From an uncultured Flavobacteriales bacterium (GTDB lineage Bacteria; Bacteroidota; Bacteroidia; Flavobacteriales; Crocinitomicaceae): DNA of 64,000 nucleotides. Positions 17,555 to 27,993 of the stretch are shown in pieces (position 1 is the stretch's first letter; each line of letters begins with the position of its first letter). The notes below the pieces were generated by a model. That model was not told the DNA's origin. It made no database searches and was given only the letters and a program-made list of their open reading frames with translations. The stretch spans positions 36,731 through 100,730 of the forward strand of contig CAMLIF010000003.1 in NCBI GenBank assembly GCA_946479985.1. Reading direction: 5' to 3'. Position numbers and translations under genes: made by a program.

Positions 17555-18417
17555 GATTTTTTTACTATATCAAGCAGGTAAGAACCGTAACCACTTTTCA
17601 CAAGTGGCGTTGCAAGACCTGTAAGCTGTTCTGCAGATATAAATCCGCTGCGGAAAGCAACTTCTTCAATACAGCCGATTTTTAAGCCTTGTCGTTCTTC
17701 TATTACCTGAACAAATTGTCCGGCTTGCATCAATGAAGCAAAAGTCCCGGTGTCTAGCCATGCAGTTCCTCGGCTTAGAATAGCCACTTTTAATTTGCCT
17801 TGCTTTAAATATTCGGCATTCACATCAGTGATTTCGTATTCTCCGCGAGCTGAAGGTTTCAGTTGCTTGGCAATCTCAACCACAGAGTTATCATAGAAAT
17901 ACAATCCGGGGACCGCGTAATTTGATTTTGGCTGAACTGGTTTTTCCTCTATGGAAATAGCTTTCATTTCCGAATCAAACGCAACTACTCCGTATCTTTC
18001 CGGATCGCTTACGTGGTATGCATAAACAACGCCTCCGTCGGGATTGCTGTTCTCTTTCAGCAGATCATCCATTCCAACTCCGTAGAAGATGTTATCTCCC
18101 AAAATGAGGGCAACAGAATCCGAACCAATAAATTTTTCTCCTATTACAAATGCCTGGGCTAATCCGTTTGGCACTTCCTGAACTTCATAACTGAAACTAC
18201 ATCCGAGCTGACTACCGTCTCCCAATAATTTCTTGAATTGAGGAAGATCATGAGGCGTAGAAATGATCAGAATCTCTTTAATACCGGCTGTCATCAGCAG
18301 CGACAAAGGATAATAGATCATCGGTTTGTCATAAATTGGCATCATTTGTTTACTCACCGCAAGTGTAAGCGGATGCAAGCGAGTGCCGGAACCACCGGCT
18401 AAAATTATTCCTTTCAT
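17551..18417 (-). CDS. rmlA: Glucose-1-phosphate thymidylyltransferase
   Basis: A 288-residue nucleotidyltransferase making dTDP-glucose from glucose-1-phosphate and dTTP, the first step toward dTDP-rhamnose and other dTDP-sugars. Motifs: [16 protein letters not shown] nucleotide-binding loop, [27 protein letters not shown] and [19 protein letters not shown]. The length matches the RmlA short form. Unusually it is not beside rmlBCD but overlaps by 4 bp both the upstream RND-like transporter gene and the downstream prenyl synthase gene. Confidence 0.95.
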   Translation of the reverse strand: MKGIILAGGSGTRLHPLTLAVSKQMMPIYDKPMIYYPLSLLMTAGIKEILIISTPHDLPQFKKLLGDGSQLGCSFSYEVQEVPNGLAQAFVIGEKFIGSDSVALILGDNIFYGVGMDDLLKENSNPDGGVVYAYHVSDPERYGVVAFDSEMKAISIEEKPVQPKSNYAVPGLYFYDNSVVEIAKQLKPSARGEYEITDVNAEYLKQGKLKVAILSRGTAWLDTGTFASLMQAGQFVQVIEERQGLKIGCIEEVAFRSGFISAEQLTGLATPLVKSGYGSYLLDIVKKS

Positions 18418-21101
18418 GGTTTCTTTTCTTCGTCAGGAGTATTTTCGTCGTTGAAAGGATCTTCAGCTGATTCATCTTCTCCGATCCGGTCTTCAACTGT
18501 TAACAAATCCCAATCGGTATCATCCTCATCTTCGTACAGTTCAATAACTGGTTCTTCGAATGATTTTGTTGTTAGTTTCCGTTCGTAGCTTAATAACAAA
18601 CATGGAAGTAAGATCAGGTTTGTAAACAATGCAACGAAATAGGTGATCGCAGATAAATAACCTAAGGCTTGTGTTCCGCCAAAATCAGAGAATACAAATA
18701 CAATGAACCCGAAGAATAAAATAACGGATGTGTAAATGATGCTTAAACCTGTTTCACGAATAGAAATGGCTACACATTCTTTCAGATCATGTTTTTTCGC
18801 TCTGATCTCATGACGGTAATGCGCCAGGAAGTGAATCGTATTGTCGACTGTGATTCCTAATGCAATAGAGAAAATCAATAAAGTTGATGGTTTCAAAGGA
18901 ATTCCAAACCAGCCCATAATTCCGGCTGTAAACACCATTGGAATAAGGTTCGGAATCATGGAAACAACTACCATTCGGAGCGAATAGAACAACACACACA
19001 TCAATGCGGCAATTGAAATAACTGCAAATACAATTGACTGTAATAAACTGTTTACGAGGTATTGTGTTCCTTCGGATGCAACCACAGAAGTCCCTGTTAG
19101 CTCAACATCGTAATACGTTTTATTAATTGCCTTACGAAGTGTTTTTTTGAAATTCGGTTTCCCGATATATGTTTTTACCAGTTCAGGGTCTGAGTCAAAT
19201 TTCAACTGCTGATCAGCTGATCCTTTTGAAAGTAACTCGGTTAATGAAATATTGACTGAGTTGTAGTTGTCAATAATTGAATCGGCGAATGATCGTTTTC
19301 CTTTTTCAAACCCGGTATACAATCGTTCGAGGTTCGGTTTGTCAGGATTCATGATGGAATCGATCTTCTTTTTCACCATTCCAACTTCATCTGATACTTC
19401 GTATGAACCGATATCTTTCATTTGAGTTCTGATACGAATAATACAATGCGCCGTATCTACCAATTCATTCAGTGAAAATACCGGATTTGAATTTGACATA
19501 GAGAAATTGTCGAAATATTCTTTCAACTGCAATTTGTCCCTGTTGCTGATAATCTCGTAACGTTCAGGATCATTCCCGTAGTAGGACATGTTCACGACTT
19601 TGATGAAATCAACAATGGTCAGAGTTTTGGCAAACAATGAATCTTGAGCAAACATGTTCTGAACTTCTTCAACGCTGTTCAGCGTGTTTTTAGAGAATAA
19701 TCTCCCCGGCTCTTTGTAGTGGATCATCACTTCAAAAGGAACAGCTCCTCCAAAGTTCGATTCCATAAATTGAACATCTTTTAGTATCGGATCGTTTTTC
19801 GGTAAATCGCCGGTTATATTCCCGGTTACTTTCATGAAATAAATTCCGGCACCGCTCAGCAATGTTACAACAATGGTGATTGTATATACGATCGGTCTGT
19901 GATTCGTTGTAATTCGCACCAATTTTTCCAGCAAAGCCGTCGATTGCTTACGGTCTAAGTGCTTCAGATGTCTTTCCGGCGGATTTTTAGAGAACGATGC
20001 GAAAATTGGGATCAGTGCAATTGAGATCACGTAACAGAACATGATATTAATGGACGAGATTACCCCGAACTCAAAGAATTTGTCTGAGTTTGTAAACAGG
20101 AATGTGATGAAACCGAAAGCCGTTGTAACATTGGTTAACCACATGGCAGTTCCTGTTTTACGGATTACGCGGTGAAGTGCCTTAGCCTTATTTCTGTGCG
20201 CGCGGTATTCCTGATGGTATTTGTTGTAGAGATAAATACAGTTCGGAATACCAATAACGATCATCAACGGCGGAATAAGTGCCATCATGATGGATACGTG
20301 GTAACCGAACATGGCAATAGTTCCCAAAGCCCACATAACTGTAATCATTACAACGAACATACAGATCATTGTAACTCTTAACGAACGGAAGAAGAAGAAC
20401 ATGATGAGCGCCGACACGAAAATTGACAGGGCGATAAAAATGTACATCTCACTTAGAATACGCTTTCCGATGAGAACACGCATGTGAGGTAATCCGGCGA
20501 AATGAACTTTTCCGAATTCTTTTTCGTACGAACGGGCCAGGTTTTCAATATCGATAACAACCTGTTGTTTTTCTTTGCTTAAGATAAAATCTTCTTCTAC
20601 CGACACCATCATAATGCTGACTCCGGTAGAATCATTGTAAAGGATTTTATTGAAAAGCGGATTATTACGAATCTCTTTTTTGATCGAATCGATAGACTTT
20701 TCTTTGTAAGTTTTATCTACGAAAATTGGTTTTGCAATAAACGTGTTGTTGGTAGTGTCGTTTATCAAAGTCACCAGTTTTGCTTCTGAAATAACCGACT
20801 CAACTCCTTTCATCTGAAGGATTTTCTCACCCAATTCTTTCCACGCCTTGAATTTCCGGGGACTGTGCAAATGTTTGTCCTGAATAGCAATAACCAGGGC
20901 CGAACCATCTTCCCCGAAATATTCTTTGAATTTCAAATAAGTGGTTTGTGTTTCCGTATCTTTTGGAAGCATGTTTCCATACTTGTTCTCAATCTTTAAA
21001 CCGGTTGCAGCGTAGTACCCGAAAAGTACAGTCAGCAATGAAAAAACACCGAGAATTAAAAAACGATTACGGAGAACAATGTTTGCGAGTTTATTCCACA
21101 T
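18414..21101 (-). CDS. RND/MMPL-family transporter
   Basis: Large inner-membrane protein of 895 residues with the duplicated RND topology: one N-terminal helix (about 14-31), a periplasmic loop, five helices (about 210-370, containing [20 protein letters not shown]), a second anchor helix, another large loop and five C-terminal helices (with [20 protein letters not shown]). The C-terminus is very acidic ([12 protein letters not shown]). It belongs to the predicted exporter group of the RND superfamily (COG1033-like), which includes lipid transporters; substrate unknown. First gene of an overlapping operon with rmlA and the prenyl synthase, so an envelope lipid or glycolipid role is plausible but inferred. 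Confidence 0.87.
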   Translation of the reverse strand: MWNKLANIVLRNRFLILGVFSLLTVLFGYYAATGLKIENKYGNMLPKDTETQTTYLKFKEYFGEDGSALVIAIQDKHLHSPRKFKAWKELGEKILQMKGVESVISEAKLVTLINDTTNNTFIAKPIFVDKTYKEKSIDSIKKEIRNNPLFNKILYNDSTGVSIMMVSVEEDFILSKEKQQVVIDIENLARSYEKEFGKVHFAGLPHMRVLIGKRILSEMYIFIALSIFVSALIMFFFFRSLRVTMICMFVVMITVMWALGTIAMFGYHVSIMMALIPPLMIVIGIPNCIYLYNKYHQEYRAHRNKAKALHRVIRKTGTAMWLTNVTTAFGFITFLFTNSDKFFEFGVISSINIMFCYVISIALIPIFASFSKNPPERHLKHLDRKQSTALLEKLVRITTNHRPIVYTITIVVTLLSGAGIYFMKVTGNITGDLPKNDPILKDVQFMESNFGGAVPFEVMIHYKEPGRLFSKNTLNSVEEVQNMFAQDSLFAKTLTIVDFIKVVNMSYYGNDPERYEIISNRDKLQLKEYFDNFSMSNSNPVFSLNELVDTAHCIIRIRTQMKDIGSYEVSDEVGMVKKKIDSIMNPDKPNLERLYTGFEKGKRSFADSIIDNYNSVNISLTELLSKGSADQQLKFDSDPELVKTYIGKPNFKKTLRKAINKTYYDVELTGTSVVASEGTQYLVNSLLQSIVFAVISIAALMCVLFYSLRMVVVSMIPNLIPMVFTAGIMGWFGIPLKPSTLLIFSIALGITVDNTIHFLAHYRHEIRAKKHDLKECVAISIRETGLSIIYTSVILFFGFIVFVFSDFGGTQALGYLSAITYFVALFTNLILLPCLLLSYERKLTTKSFEEPVIELYEDEDDTDWDLLTVEDRIGEDESAEDPFNDENTPDEEKKP

Positions 21102-21151
21102 GAATGTTATGAATTTACTACAAAATTAATAGAATATTACACTTTTTCGGG

Positions 21152-23179
21152 CTACTTCAGATAGGTATCAAGCCAATTGAAGTATTCCCGGTACCACAAT
21201 ACTCCGTTCTGCGGTTTGGTAATCCAGTGTCCTTCTTCCGGGAAATAAAGGTATTTACTCGGAATGTTTTTTGTCTGCAACACTTGGTATGCCTGCATTC
21301 CCTCTGTTTCCGGAACACGGAAATCTTTACCGCCATGAATTACAAGCATTGGAGTGTTCCATTTGTCGACCATGTTGTGCGGACTGTTCTTCGCGTACAG
21401 TTCTTTGTTCTCAGGCAGCCAGTAGGGCCCACCTATGTCATGGTTCGCAAAAAACAATTCTTCGGTAGTTCCGGTCCAGCTCTCCAGGTTGAAAAGCCCG
21501 CAATGTGAAACAAATGTTTTGAATCGATTGTTATGAATTCCAGCTAAATAGTAAACAGAATAGCCACCGTACGACGCTCCTACAGCGCCTAGTTTGTCTT
21601 TATTGATCTGCGGAATCTGAGCAACAGAACTGTCAATTGCAACTAAATAATCGTTCATTGCCTGCCCACCCCAGTCTTTGGAAATTGCTGCGTTCCATTC
21701 TTCCCCAAAGCCGGGTAATCCGCGTCGGTTCGGAGCCACAATAATGTATCCGTGCGAAGCCATTATTCTGAAATTCCAGCGATAACTGAAAAATTGGGAA
21801 ACGGCACTTTGCGGTCCGCCCTGGCAGTATAATAAAGTAGGGTACTTTTCACTTTCTTTAACATTTGGAGGCATAATTACCCATGTCAAAAGCTGTTTTC
21901 CATCGGTTGTGGTGTACCATTTTTCCCGGACAGTCGGAACGGGGAAATTTTTCAGAATGTCTTCATTGATTTTCGTGATTTGCTCCAATTTAGAGGTCTT
22001 GTTTGTAAACATCCAGATATCCGTTGGATCTATCATTGATTGACGTTCCAGAATTAGTCGTTCTTTCAATGGAACAACATTGGTATAATCGCAAACTTCT
22101 TTCGTTAGCTGAGTAATTTTTCCAGCCAGAACATCCACCTGGAAAACCATTTTGGTTCCTTCCACTGCAGCTGTAATGAATATAATGTCTTTGGTTGGAT
22201 GCCAAACGGCGCTTTCTACACTTAAATCCCAGTTCAAAGTCAGTTCTTTTTCAACGCGGGAAGCCAGATCAATAATGCGCAGTTTGTTCTTGTCCGACTC
22301 ATTTCCATCTTCGTCCATGCTTAGCCACGCCATTGTTTTTCCGGACGAATTGATCATAGGACTGGTGTCATAACCTTTGTGAGCAGAAGTCAAAGTAGTT
22401 GTTATATTATCGATTGTGCGGTAAGCATATATTTCTGCGTTTGTTGATGTCGCAAACGCTTTTCCTGCCATTTTCTTCGTGCTGTAATAAAGAACCTGCC
22501 CGTCTTTGCTCCAGCAAACCGATTCAATTCCACCGAAAGGACCCGTAACGGAAGGAAAATTCTCCCCCAGCATAACATCTCTTTTCTTTACGAATTCGCC
22601 GTTTTTTTTCTCGTACCAGAACAGGTGTGGAGCATTCGTTCCGGTCCATTTGTTCCAGTGACGGTACATCAGGTCTTCTTCCACTCTTGCATTGGCCAAA
22701 GGAAGATCCGGGTATTTGTCGTGAATATCTGTTCTGATCTTTACTGATTCCAGCGTGGCAAAACGCGTTCCGTCCGGAGATATCGTAATTCCATCTATTG
22801 CTAAATCACCGAAGTTGAAAAGGATACTTTCGTTTCCGGCAACGGGATCAAAACTGGAAAGTACAGTATTAGCTCCCTCTTCTTCCAGGAAAGTAAGCTG
22901 GTTTTGGGCGTTCCAGCTTAGATTGTATGCCGAAGCATTTAGGATTTCTTTGGTAACACGGGAATTCAGATCCATCAAATACGTGCTTGTTGTTCCATTG
23001 TTTTTAGAAACATCGTAAGCTGCAGCCTGGTATACCAGCCATTTTTCATTTGGTGAAACAACCGTTCCGCTGATGCGTTTTAACTTCCAGAGTGTTTCAA
23101 TATCGAATACCGTATTTTGAGCAATCGAATTCAAACTGATGAACAATACACAAAGCGCAAGGAATCTCGAATTTTTCAT
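21152..23179 (-). CDS. S9-family prolyl oligopeptidase/acylaminoacyl peptidase
   Basis: Exported serine peptidase of 675 residues (signal MKNSRFLALCVLFISLNSIA). The start at 23179 is chosen because a signal peptide begins there; the in-frame extension to 23284 has none. The N-terminal two thirds is a WD/beta-propeller-like region; the C-terminal alpha/beta-hydrolase domain has the catalytic Ser in GAVGASYGGYSVYY, Asp in HGGKDFRVP and His in FPEEGHWIT. It should cleave oligopeptides in the periplasm. A candidate -7 box TATTTTTG lies at 23206-23199. Confidence 0.93.
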   Translation of the reverse strand: MKNSRFLALCVLFISLNSIAQNTVFDIETLWKLKRISGTVVSPNEKWLVYQAAAYDVSKNNGTTSTYLMDLNSRVTKEILNASAYNLSWNAQNQLTFLEEEGANTVLSSFDPVAGNESILFNFGDLAIDGITISPDGTRFATLESVKIRTDIHDKYPDLPLANARVEEDLMYRHWNKWTGTNAPHLFWYEKKNGEFVKKRDVMLGENFPSVTGPFGGIESVCWSKDGQVLYYSTKKMAGKAFATSTNAEIYAYRTIDNITTTLTSAHKGYDTSPMINSSGKTMAWLSMDEDGNESDKNKLRIIDLASRVEKELTLNWDLSVESAVWHPTKDIIFITAAVEGTKMVFQVDVLAGKITQLTKEVCDYTNVVPLKERLILERQSMIDPTDIWMFTNKTSKLEQITKINEDILKNFPVPTVREKWYTTTDGKQLLTWVIMPPNVKESEKYPTLLYCQGGPQSAVSQFFSYRWNFRIMASHGYIIVAPNRRGLPGFGEEWNAAISKDWGGQAMNDYLVAIDSSVAQIPQINKDKLGAVGASYGGYSVYYLAGIHNNRFKTFVSHCGLFNLESWTGTTEELFFANHDIGGPYWLPENKELYAKNSPHNMVDKWNTPMLVIHGGKDFRVPETEGMQAYQVLQTKNIPSKYLYFPEEGHWITKPQNGVLWYREYFNWLDTYLK

Positions 23180-23198
23180 AGATTTATTTTCAGTGTTC

Positions 23199-23206
23199 CA
23201 AAAATA
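23199..23206 (-). promoter_or_regulatory. Candidate -7 box (TATTTTTG)
   Basis: Minus-strand TATTTTTG matches TAnnTTTG and lies 20 bases upstream of the S9 peptidase start. No good -33 element was found. Confidence 0.3.
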
Positions 23207-23282
23207 CGGTAAATTGGGCATTAAGTTACCAGGGTGAACCATCACCAAAGTTGGTTGTATTGAAAACCAGAAATGCTGAACC

Positions 23283-24014
23283 ATGAAAAATAAATCGCTT
23301 AAAGTTGTTATTGCTGATCCGTGCCATGAAAATTGGGATTCGATGTCGCCTACGGATCAAGGTCGTTTTTGTTCTTCCTGTTCCAGGCCTGTAATGGATT
23401 TTAGCGGCATGAGTGATTTACGTTTGACTGAAATTCTTCAAGAGAATAAAGGTCAGCACATGTGCGGAAGATTCACAGAAGGACAGTTGAACCGAAGTTT
23501 GATGAATGCTATTCCCGAACAGCGTTCAAATCATTTGAGAGCGGTTCTATTGGGCGCAACACTTACAAGTATTTTTGGTTTGGAAAGCTGTAAAAGCGAC
23601 AAAGCCGTAGTTGGAAAAATGTTTGTTATTGAGGCGCCGGTTCAGCATAAAAGAACCCTGGCTGAAGATCATTATATAACCGAACAGTCCTCTTTTCTCT
23701 CAAAGAGCAAGGAAGCTTTGAAAATTAACGGAATGGTAACCGATGCAGATTCAGGTTTAGGAATCTCAGATTCCGAAATAGAATTGTACTCATCAACAGG
23801 TATTCCGGTGACAACTGTAAAAGCCAAACGGAGCGGGGCTTTTAAAATAGATTGCGGAACTGAAAAAGATGGAGCCTATTTGATGGTATCGTCTCCCGGC
23901 TACATGAATTACATCGTTTACTTAAGGGATATTTCGGTTAAAGACAATTTTGTTATTGCTCTAACCAGAGGAGAACGAATGATGAAAGGTGAAGTAATGG
24001 TGATTGAGAATTAA
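23283..24014 (+). CDS. Membrane protein with Cys-containing N-terminal domain (tandem copy 1)
   Basis: A 243-residue protein without a standard signal peptide. It has an N-terminal domain of about 70 residues with a spaced cysteine set (ADPCHENWDSM, GRFCSSCSRPVMDFS, QHMCGRF), resembling a small metal-binding or redox module; then a hydrophobic segment (about 95-112) ending in the lipobox-like GLESCKSD; then a carboxypeptidase-regulatory-like beta domain (KINGMVTDADSGLGISD to the end). The order suggests a cytoplasmic N-terminal domain and an exported C-terminal domain. Family members occur in Bacteroidota but their function is unknown to me. The similar gene at 24025 follows after 10 bp. Confidence 0.75.
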   Translation: MKNKSLKVVIADPCHENWDSMSPTDQGRFCSSCSRPVMDFSGMSDLRLTEILQENKGQHMCGRFTEGQLNRSLMNAIPEQRSNHLRAVLLGATLTSIFGLESCKSDKAVVGKMFVIEAPVQHKRTLAEDHYITEQSSFLSKSKEALKINGMVTDADSGLGISDSEIELYSSTGIPVTTVKAKRSGAFKIDCGTEKDGAYLMVSSPGYMNYIVYLRDISVKDNFVIALTRGERMMKGEVMVIEN

Positions 24015-24024
24015 AGAAGCAATG

Positions 24025-24786
24025 ATGAAAAACAGATCTGTAAAATTAAGTATAGCTGATCCATGCAAAGAAGATTGGGACGGAATGTCGCCCTCTGAGA
24101 AAGGAAGATTTTGCAACTCTTGCGAAAAGCAGGTGGTTGACCTTTCGCGCATGACCGATTTAGAGATCATTCAATTGATCGACGACAATCCTGGCGTGAA
24201 AATGTGCGGAAATGCAAAGCCATCGCAATTGGGCCGACCAATTCAGTACAATATGCAGGTTGTTTCGCCAATATTGTATTCCAATTTCAGTTTACGGGCA
24301 ATTTTGCTTGGCGCATCGTTGAGTGCCTTACTTGGTTTGGAAAGCTGTTCAACTTCAAACACCGTTACAGGAGAATTTACAGCAAACGAACGGCCCGTTG
24401 AAATGCTACGTGGAGATGTTGCTATGATCTACGATCACAAAGACGAACATTTGATTTCAGGTGTGGTTTATAAGAACGATAGTACAACTTTGACTAATTC
24501 AAAGATCACGCTATTCGATTTTAAAGGAGAAGAAGTTGGTAAAACCTTTTCGTTGACAGACGGATCATTTAGACTGGATTTGAACTGGGACAAACAACCG
24601 TCATATTTTACCGTTCAATTGGAAGGATACAATCAGATGACTTATTACCTCGATCAGGTTGAAGTACTGCAAGAAATGAAGATCATGCTTCCGGTTCAGG
24701 AGCCAAAGATCATGGGAAAGGTTATGGTATCGCCGCAAGAGATTCAATCAGTTGAAGGAAAACCGGAGAAACGACGAAAAAATTGA
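24025..24786 (+). CDS. Membrane protein with Cys-containing N-terminal domain (tandem copy 2)
   Basis: A 253-residue paralogue of the preceding gene with the same order: N-terminal Cys domain (ADPCKEDWDGMSPSEKGRFC, then NSCEKQVVDLSRM and KMCGNAK), hydrophobic segment (about 92-110) ending GLESCSTS, and a C-terminal carboxypeptidase-regulatory-like domain (ISGVVYKNDSTTLTNSK). The start is ATG 24025 by alignment with copy 1 (MKNRSVKL against MKNKSLKV); ATG 24022 is also possible, while the in-frame TTG at 24004 is not. A hairpin at 24799-24814 follows. Confidence 0.76.
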   Translation: MKNRSVKLSIADPCKEDWDGMSPSEKGRFCNSCEKQVVDLSRMTDLEIIQLIDDNPGVKMCGNAKPSQLGRPIQYNMQVVSPILYSNFSLRAILLGASLSALLGLESCSTSNTVTGEFTANERPVEMLRGDVAMIYDHKDEHLISGVVYKNDSTTLTNSKITLFDFKGEEVGKTFSLTDGSFRLDLNWDKQPSYFTVQLEGYNQMTYYLDQVEVLQEMKIMLPVQEPKIMGKVMVSPQEIQSVEGKPEKRRKN

Positions 24787-24798
24787 TGAAAAAAAAGA

Positions 24799-24820
24799 AG
24801 AACATGGTTGTTCTCCCTTT
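24799..24820. terminator. Bidirectional terminator
   Basis: Six-bp stem AGAACA / TGTTCT with loop TGGT (24799-24814), preceded by a run of A and followed by CCCTTTTT. It separates the convergent 24025 gene and glmS. The stem is short, so moderate confidence. Confidence 0.6.
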
Positions 24821-24838
24821 TTCATGAATATATAAAAA

Positions 24839-26683
24839 TTACTCCACCGTAACCGATTTCGCTAAATTTCTTGGTTGATCAACGTTACAGCCTCTCATTA
24901 CCGCAATATGGTAACTCAATAATTGTAACGGAATTGTTGCCAACAAAGGAACTAAATGTTCGTCTGTATCCGGAATCTCGATTACATGATCTGCCATTGC
25001 TCTTACTTCCGTATCGCCTTCAGTTACAATTGCAATGATCTTTCCTTTACGTGCTTTTACTTCCTGGATGTTACTTACAACTTTCTCGTAAGACGTTCCT
25101 TTCGTTGCAATCACGAAAACCGGCATTTCCTCGTCAATCAAGGCAATTGGACCGTGCTTCATTTCTGCAGCGGGGTAACCCTCAGCGTGGATGTATGAAA
25201 TTTCTTTCAGTTTCAAAGCGCCTTCCAAAGCAACGGGGAATGAACTTCCACGACCTAAATACAGCGCATTTGAGGCATCTTTATAAATTGCTGCGATTTT
25301 CTCAATATGATCATTGCTTTCCAACACCTTTTTCACTTTGTCAGGAATTGCCTCCAGTTCTGTGAGCATGGTATGGTATTTTGATTCGCTGATTGTTCCT
25401 TTTTTGTGCGCCAAACGAAGTGCCATCAATGTTAGAACAGTTACCTGAGCGGTAAATGCTTTTGTTGAAGCTACCCCGATTTCAGGTCCGGCGTGTGTGT
25501 ATGAACCTGCATCTGTAACACGTGAGATAGATGAACCTACCACGTTACAAATTCCAAGTATGGTTGCACCTTTTTGTTTTGCCAACTCTAGAGCGGCAAG
25601 TGTATCAGCTGTTTCGCCTGATTGGGAAATAGCAATTACAATATCGTTTTCATTAATGATCGGATTTCTGTAACGGAATTCCGATGCGTATTCAACTTCC
25701 ACATTGATTCGCGCCAGATCTTCGAACAAATATTCTCCAACCAAGCAAGCGTGCCAGGATGTTCCACAAGCAATCATTACGATGCGTTGTGCCTGAACCA
25801 TTTTATTTTCAAATTCTTTGATTCCACCCAGTTTAACCCAACCTTCATCAGCATTTAAGCGACCACGGAAACAATCCTGAATAGATCGGGGCTGTTCATG
25901 AATCTCTTTCAGCATGAAGTGTTCGTAGCCTCCTTTTTCAAGTGCTTCCAACTGAAGTTCCAATGCCTGAACGTAAGGAGTTTTTTCCTGGTTGCGCAGA
26001 TTTGTAATCTTCAATCCTTCATTGATATCCAGAACAGCAAGTTCTTCGTCTTCCAGATAAACAACCTGGTTGGTATATTCTATAATTGGAGTGGCATCTG
26101 AAGCGCAGAAGAATTCGTTGTCTTTTCCTAATCCAACTACTAACGGAGAACTTTTGCGAGCCGCTACTAATTGATTCGGGTAATCCTGATGAATAACTAC
26201 AATGGCGTATGCGCCAACAACATTCAATAAGGCAAGTCGAACGGCTTCAGCCAATTCAACCTGTTCATTTTTCATGATATCATCGATCAAATGAACCAAT
26301 ACTTCTGTATCAGTATCGCTTTTGAACTGGTAACCACGAGCTAGAAGTTCTTCTTTCAGCGAATTGTAATTTTCGAAAATCCCATTGTGTATCAAGGCAA
26401 TTTTACCATCATTCGAAAAATGAGGATGTGCATTTACATCATTCGGAGGACCGTGGGTAGCCCAACGTGTATGCCCAATTCCCGAGTTCCCGGATAATAC
26501 TGCGTTCGCAGTAAATTCTTCGAGGTTGGCAACCTTCCCCTGACGTTTAAAAATAGCCAATTTATTTCCTTGCAACAAAGCAATCCCGGCACTGTCGTAA
26601 CCGCGATATTCTAATCGTTTTAATCCTTTAATTATGATTGGATAAGCCTGTTTAGGCCCGATATAAGCAACAATTCCACACAT
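24839..26683 (-). CDS. glmS: Glutamine-fructose-6-phosphate aminotransferase (isomerising)
   Basis: A 614-residue enzyme converting fructose-6-phosphate and glutamine to glucosamine-6-phosphate, the entry to UDP-GlcNAc, peptidoglycan and LPS. The N-terminal glutaminase starts MCGIVAYIG with nucleophile Cys2 and contains GHTRWATHGPPNDVNAHP; two SIS domains follow with AISQSGETADTLAAL and GRGSSFPVALEGALKLKE; the end KSVTVE is the normal C-terminal signature. It lies one base after the DUF4270 stop, in an operon GT5-DUF4270-glmS. No glmS ribozyme is seen upstream because the upstream gene abuts it. Confidence 0.97.
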   Translation of the reverse strand: MCGIVAYIGPKQAYPIIIKGLKRLEYRGYDSAGIALLQGNKLAIFKRQGKVANLEEFTANAVLSGNSGIGHTRWATHGPPNDVNAHPHFSNDGKIALIHNGIFENYNSLKEELLARGYQFKSDTDTEVLVHLIDDIMKNEQVELAEAVRLALLNVVGAYAIVVIHQDYPNQLVAARKSSPLVVGLGKDNEFFCASDATPIIEYTNQVVYLEDEELAVLDINEGLKITNLRNQEKTPYVQALELQLEALEKGGYEHFMLKEIHEQPRSIQDCFRGRLNADEGWVKLGGIKEFENKMVQAQRIVMIACGTSWHACLVGEYLFEDLARINVEVEYASEFRYRNPIINENDIVIAISQSGETADTLAALELAKQKGATILGICNVVGSSISRVTDAGSYTHAGPEIGVASTKAFTAQVTVLTLMALRLAHKKGTISESKYHTMLTELEAIPDKVKKVLESNDHIEKIAAIYKDASNALYLGRGSSFPVALEGALKLKEISYIHAEGYPAAEMKHGPIALIDEEMPVFVIATKGTSYEKVVSNIQEVKARKGKIIAIVTEGDTEVRAMADHVIEIPDTDEHLVPLLATIPLQLLSYHIAVMRGCNVDQPRNLAKSVTVE

Positions 26684-26684
26684 A

Positions 26685-27992
26685 CTAAAACTGCGTATAT
26701 TTGATAATTAACTTTGGTTTTGACTTGTAAGAAGATCCGGCACCGTTGAACACAATGCGTTCAGCAGAAGCTCCGAAATAATACGGATTAAGGAAGAGTC
26801 CCTCGTTTTCAGATTCACCGTCTACAATACTTTGGACGTAATTTTTGATGTCAATGACATAGCGCTTTTCTTCACCTTGATAAGTGGTAGTACCATAGGC
26901 TGCATAATTGTCAGTTTCAATCAGCACATTTAATGAGGTACTTGGGTAATAATCATTACCTGTTTGATATGCAACAGGAAGAACGAGCAGTGCCTGATGG
27001 ATAATGCAGTTTTTCGGTAAATCCTTGATATAAGGAAACTCAACTACAGCGCGCGATTCAAATGCCTGGGCGTAAAATTGCGTTAATCCGTTGTTGTGAT
27101 CATTAATTACATCGGCCACGTGATAATTGTTATTATTAACATCCACTTCGTTATAGTCGGCACAATCACTACCAATTACAATGTTGAAACTGTATTGCGT
27201 TGTATCGCCTTGAATCTTATAATAAAAAGTTACCCCGGATTTATTACTGTTCAAATCAAAATAGAGGATGCCGCCCGAACCGGGTGCCGGATTGGTTTCC
27301 TGAACCTGTACTTTAAATCCTCTAAAGAAATCCTGAAAGGCGTCTGTGTTTTCAAAGGCAGTACCGTTAATAGCTTCGTTCACCATGTTCAATCCCCATG
27401 TATTGTCTAAATGCAAGCGCAACTGAGGAGCAACTGTGTCGCCCGGAGCAATGACAACATCATCTTCCAGATTAGGGACTTGCGTTGCTGAGCCTGGTAA
27501 AACAAGATCTGTCAGCTGGTGACTGGTTGTTGTGAACTTGTAGTAAGTCTCATCAACATCCAGATCACTGGTTAATTCGTAAACCTGGAATGTTTGAGCA
27601 TCCAGTTTTCCATAATAATCTACATATTCAAGAGATAATACAACCGAATCAATAATCGGAACAGAGCCCGCATCATGAGTTATTTCTCCCGGAAATTCGA
27701 ATTGCGTATTGAAGCCGGCATTTACGATTCCCATTTTAGGGTCGTGCATGGAGCCACAAAGCGCATGTAATTGGTTGTCGGTTGGAATTGAATCTTCAAT
27801 AACCGTATAGGTCTTTAATGAAAAAGTGTCAATTCCACCAGAAGCCAAAAGGTCTTCCGGCGACAAAGCATCTGTTCCGAATTTTGCTGCCGTTTTTTTA
27901 CAGGAAACGGAAACAGCAGTAGCTAATAAAAAACAAGCGGAAAATGATAAGATTCTCCGCCAGTCTTTGCGATGTATATTTTTTACAATCAT
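26685..27992 (-). CDS. DUF4270 family lipoprotein
   Basis: Secreted protein of 435 residues recognised as DUF4270, a Bacteroidota family. The N-terminus has a basic start followed by a hydrophobic stretch and lipobox-like SVSCKK. The mature part shows the family's typical opening (FGTDALSPEDLL, then DSIPTDNQLHALCGSMHDPKMG would exceed quoting length, so HDPKMGIVNAGF is given) and ends in a KPKLIIKYTQF strand. The function is unknown; neighbours are cell-envelope sugar genes. It is separated by one base from both the GT5 gene upstream and glmS downstream, an arrangement often kept in this phylum. Confidence 0.85.
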   Translation of the reverse strand: MIVKNIHRKDWRRILSFSACFLLATAVSVSCKKTAAKFGTDALSPEDLLASGGIDTFSLKTYTVIEDSIPTDNQLHALCGSMHDPKMGIVNAGFNTQFEFPGEITHDAGSVPIIDSVVLSLEYVDYYGKLDAQTFQVYELTSDLDVDETYYKFTTTSHQLTDLVLPGSATQVPNLEDDVVIAPGDTVAPQLRLHLDNTWGLNMVNEAINGTAFENTDAFQDFFRGFKVQVQETNPAPGSGGILYFDLNSNKSGVTFYYKIQGDTTQYSFNIVIGSDCADYNEVDVNNNNYHVADVINDHNNGLTQFYAQAFESRAVVEFPYIKDLPKNCIIHQALLVLPVAYQTGNDYYPSTSLNVLIETDNYAAYGTTTYQGEEKRYVIDIKNYVQSIVDGESENEGLFLNPYYFGASAERIVFNGAGSSYKSKPKLIIKYTQF

Positions 27993-27993
27993 G

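Noticed and set aside
26590..26690. glmS ribozyme/riboswitch
   Set aside because: glmS starts one base after the DUF4270 stop, leaving no leader for such an element.
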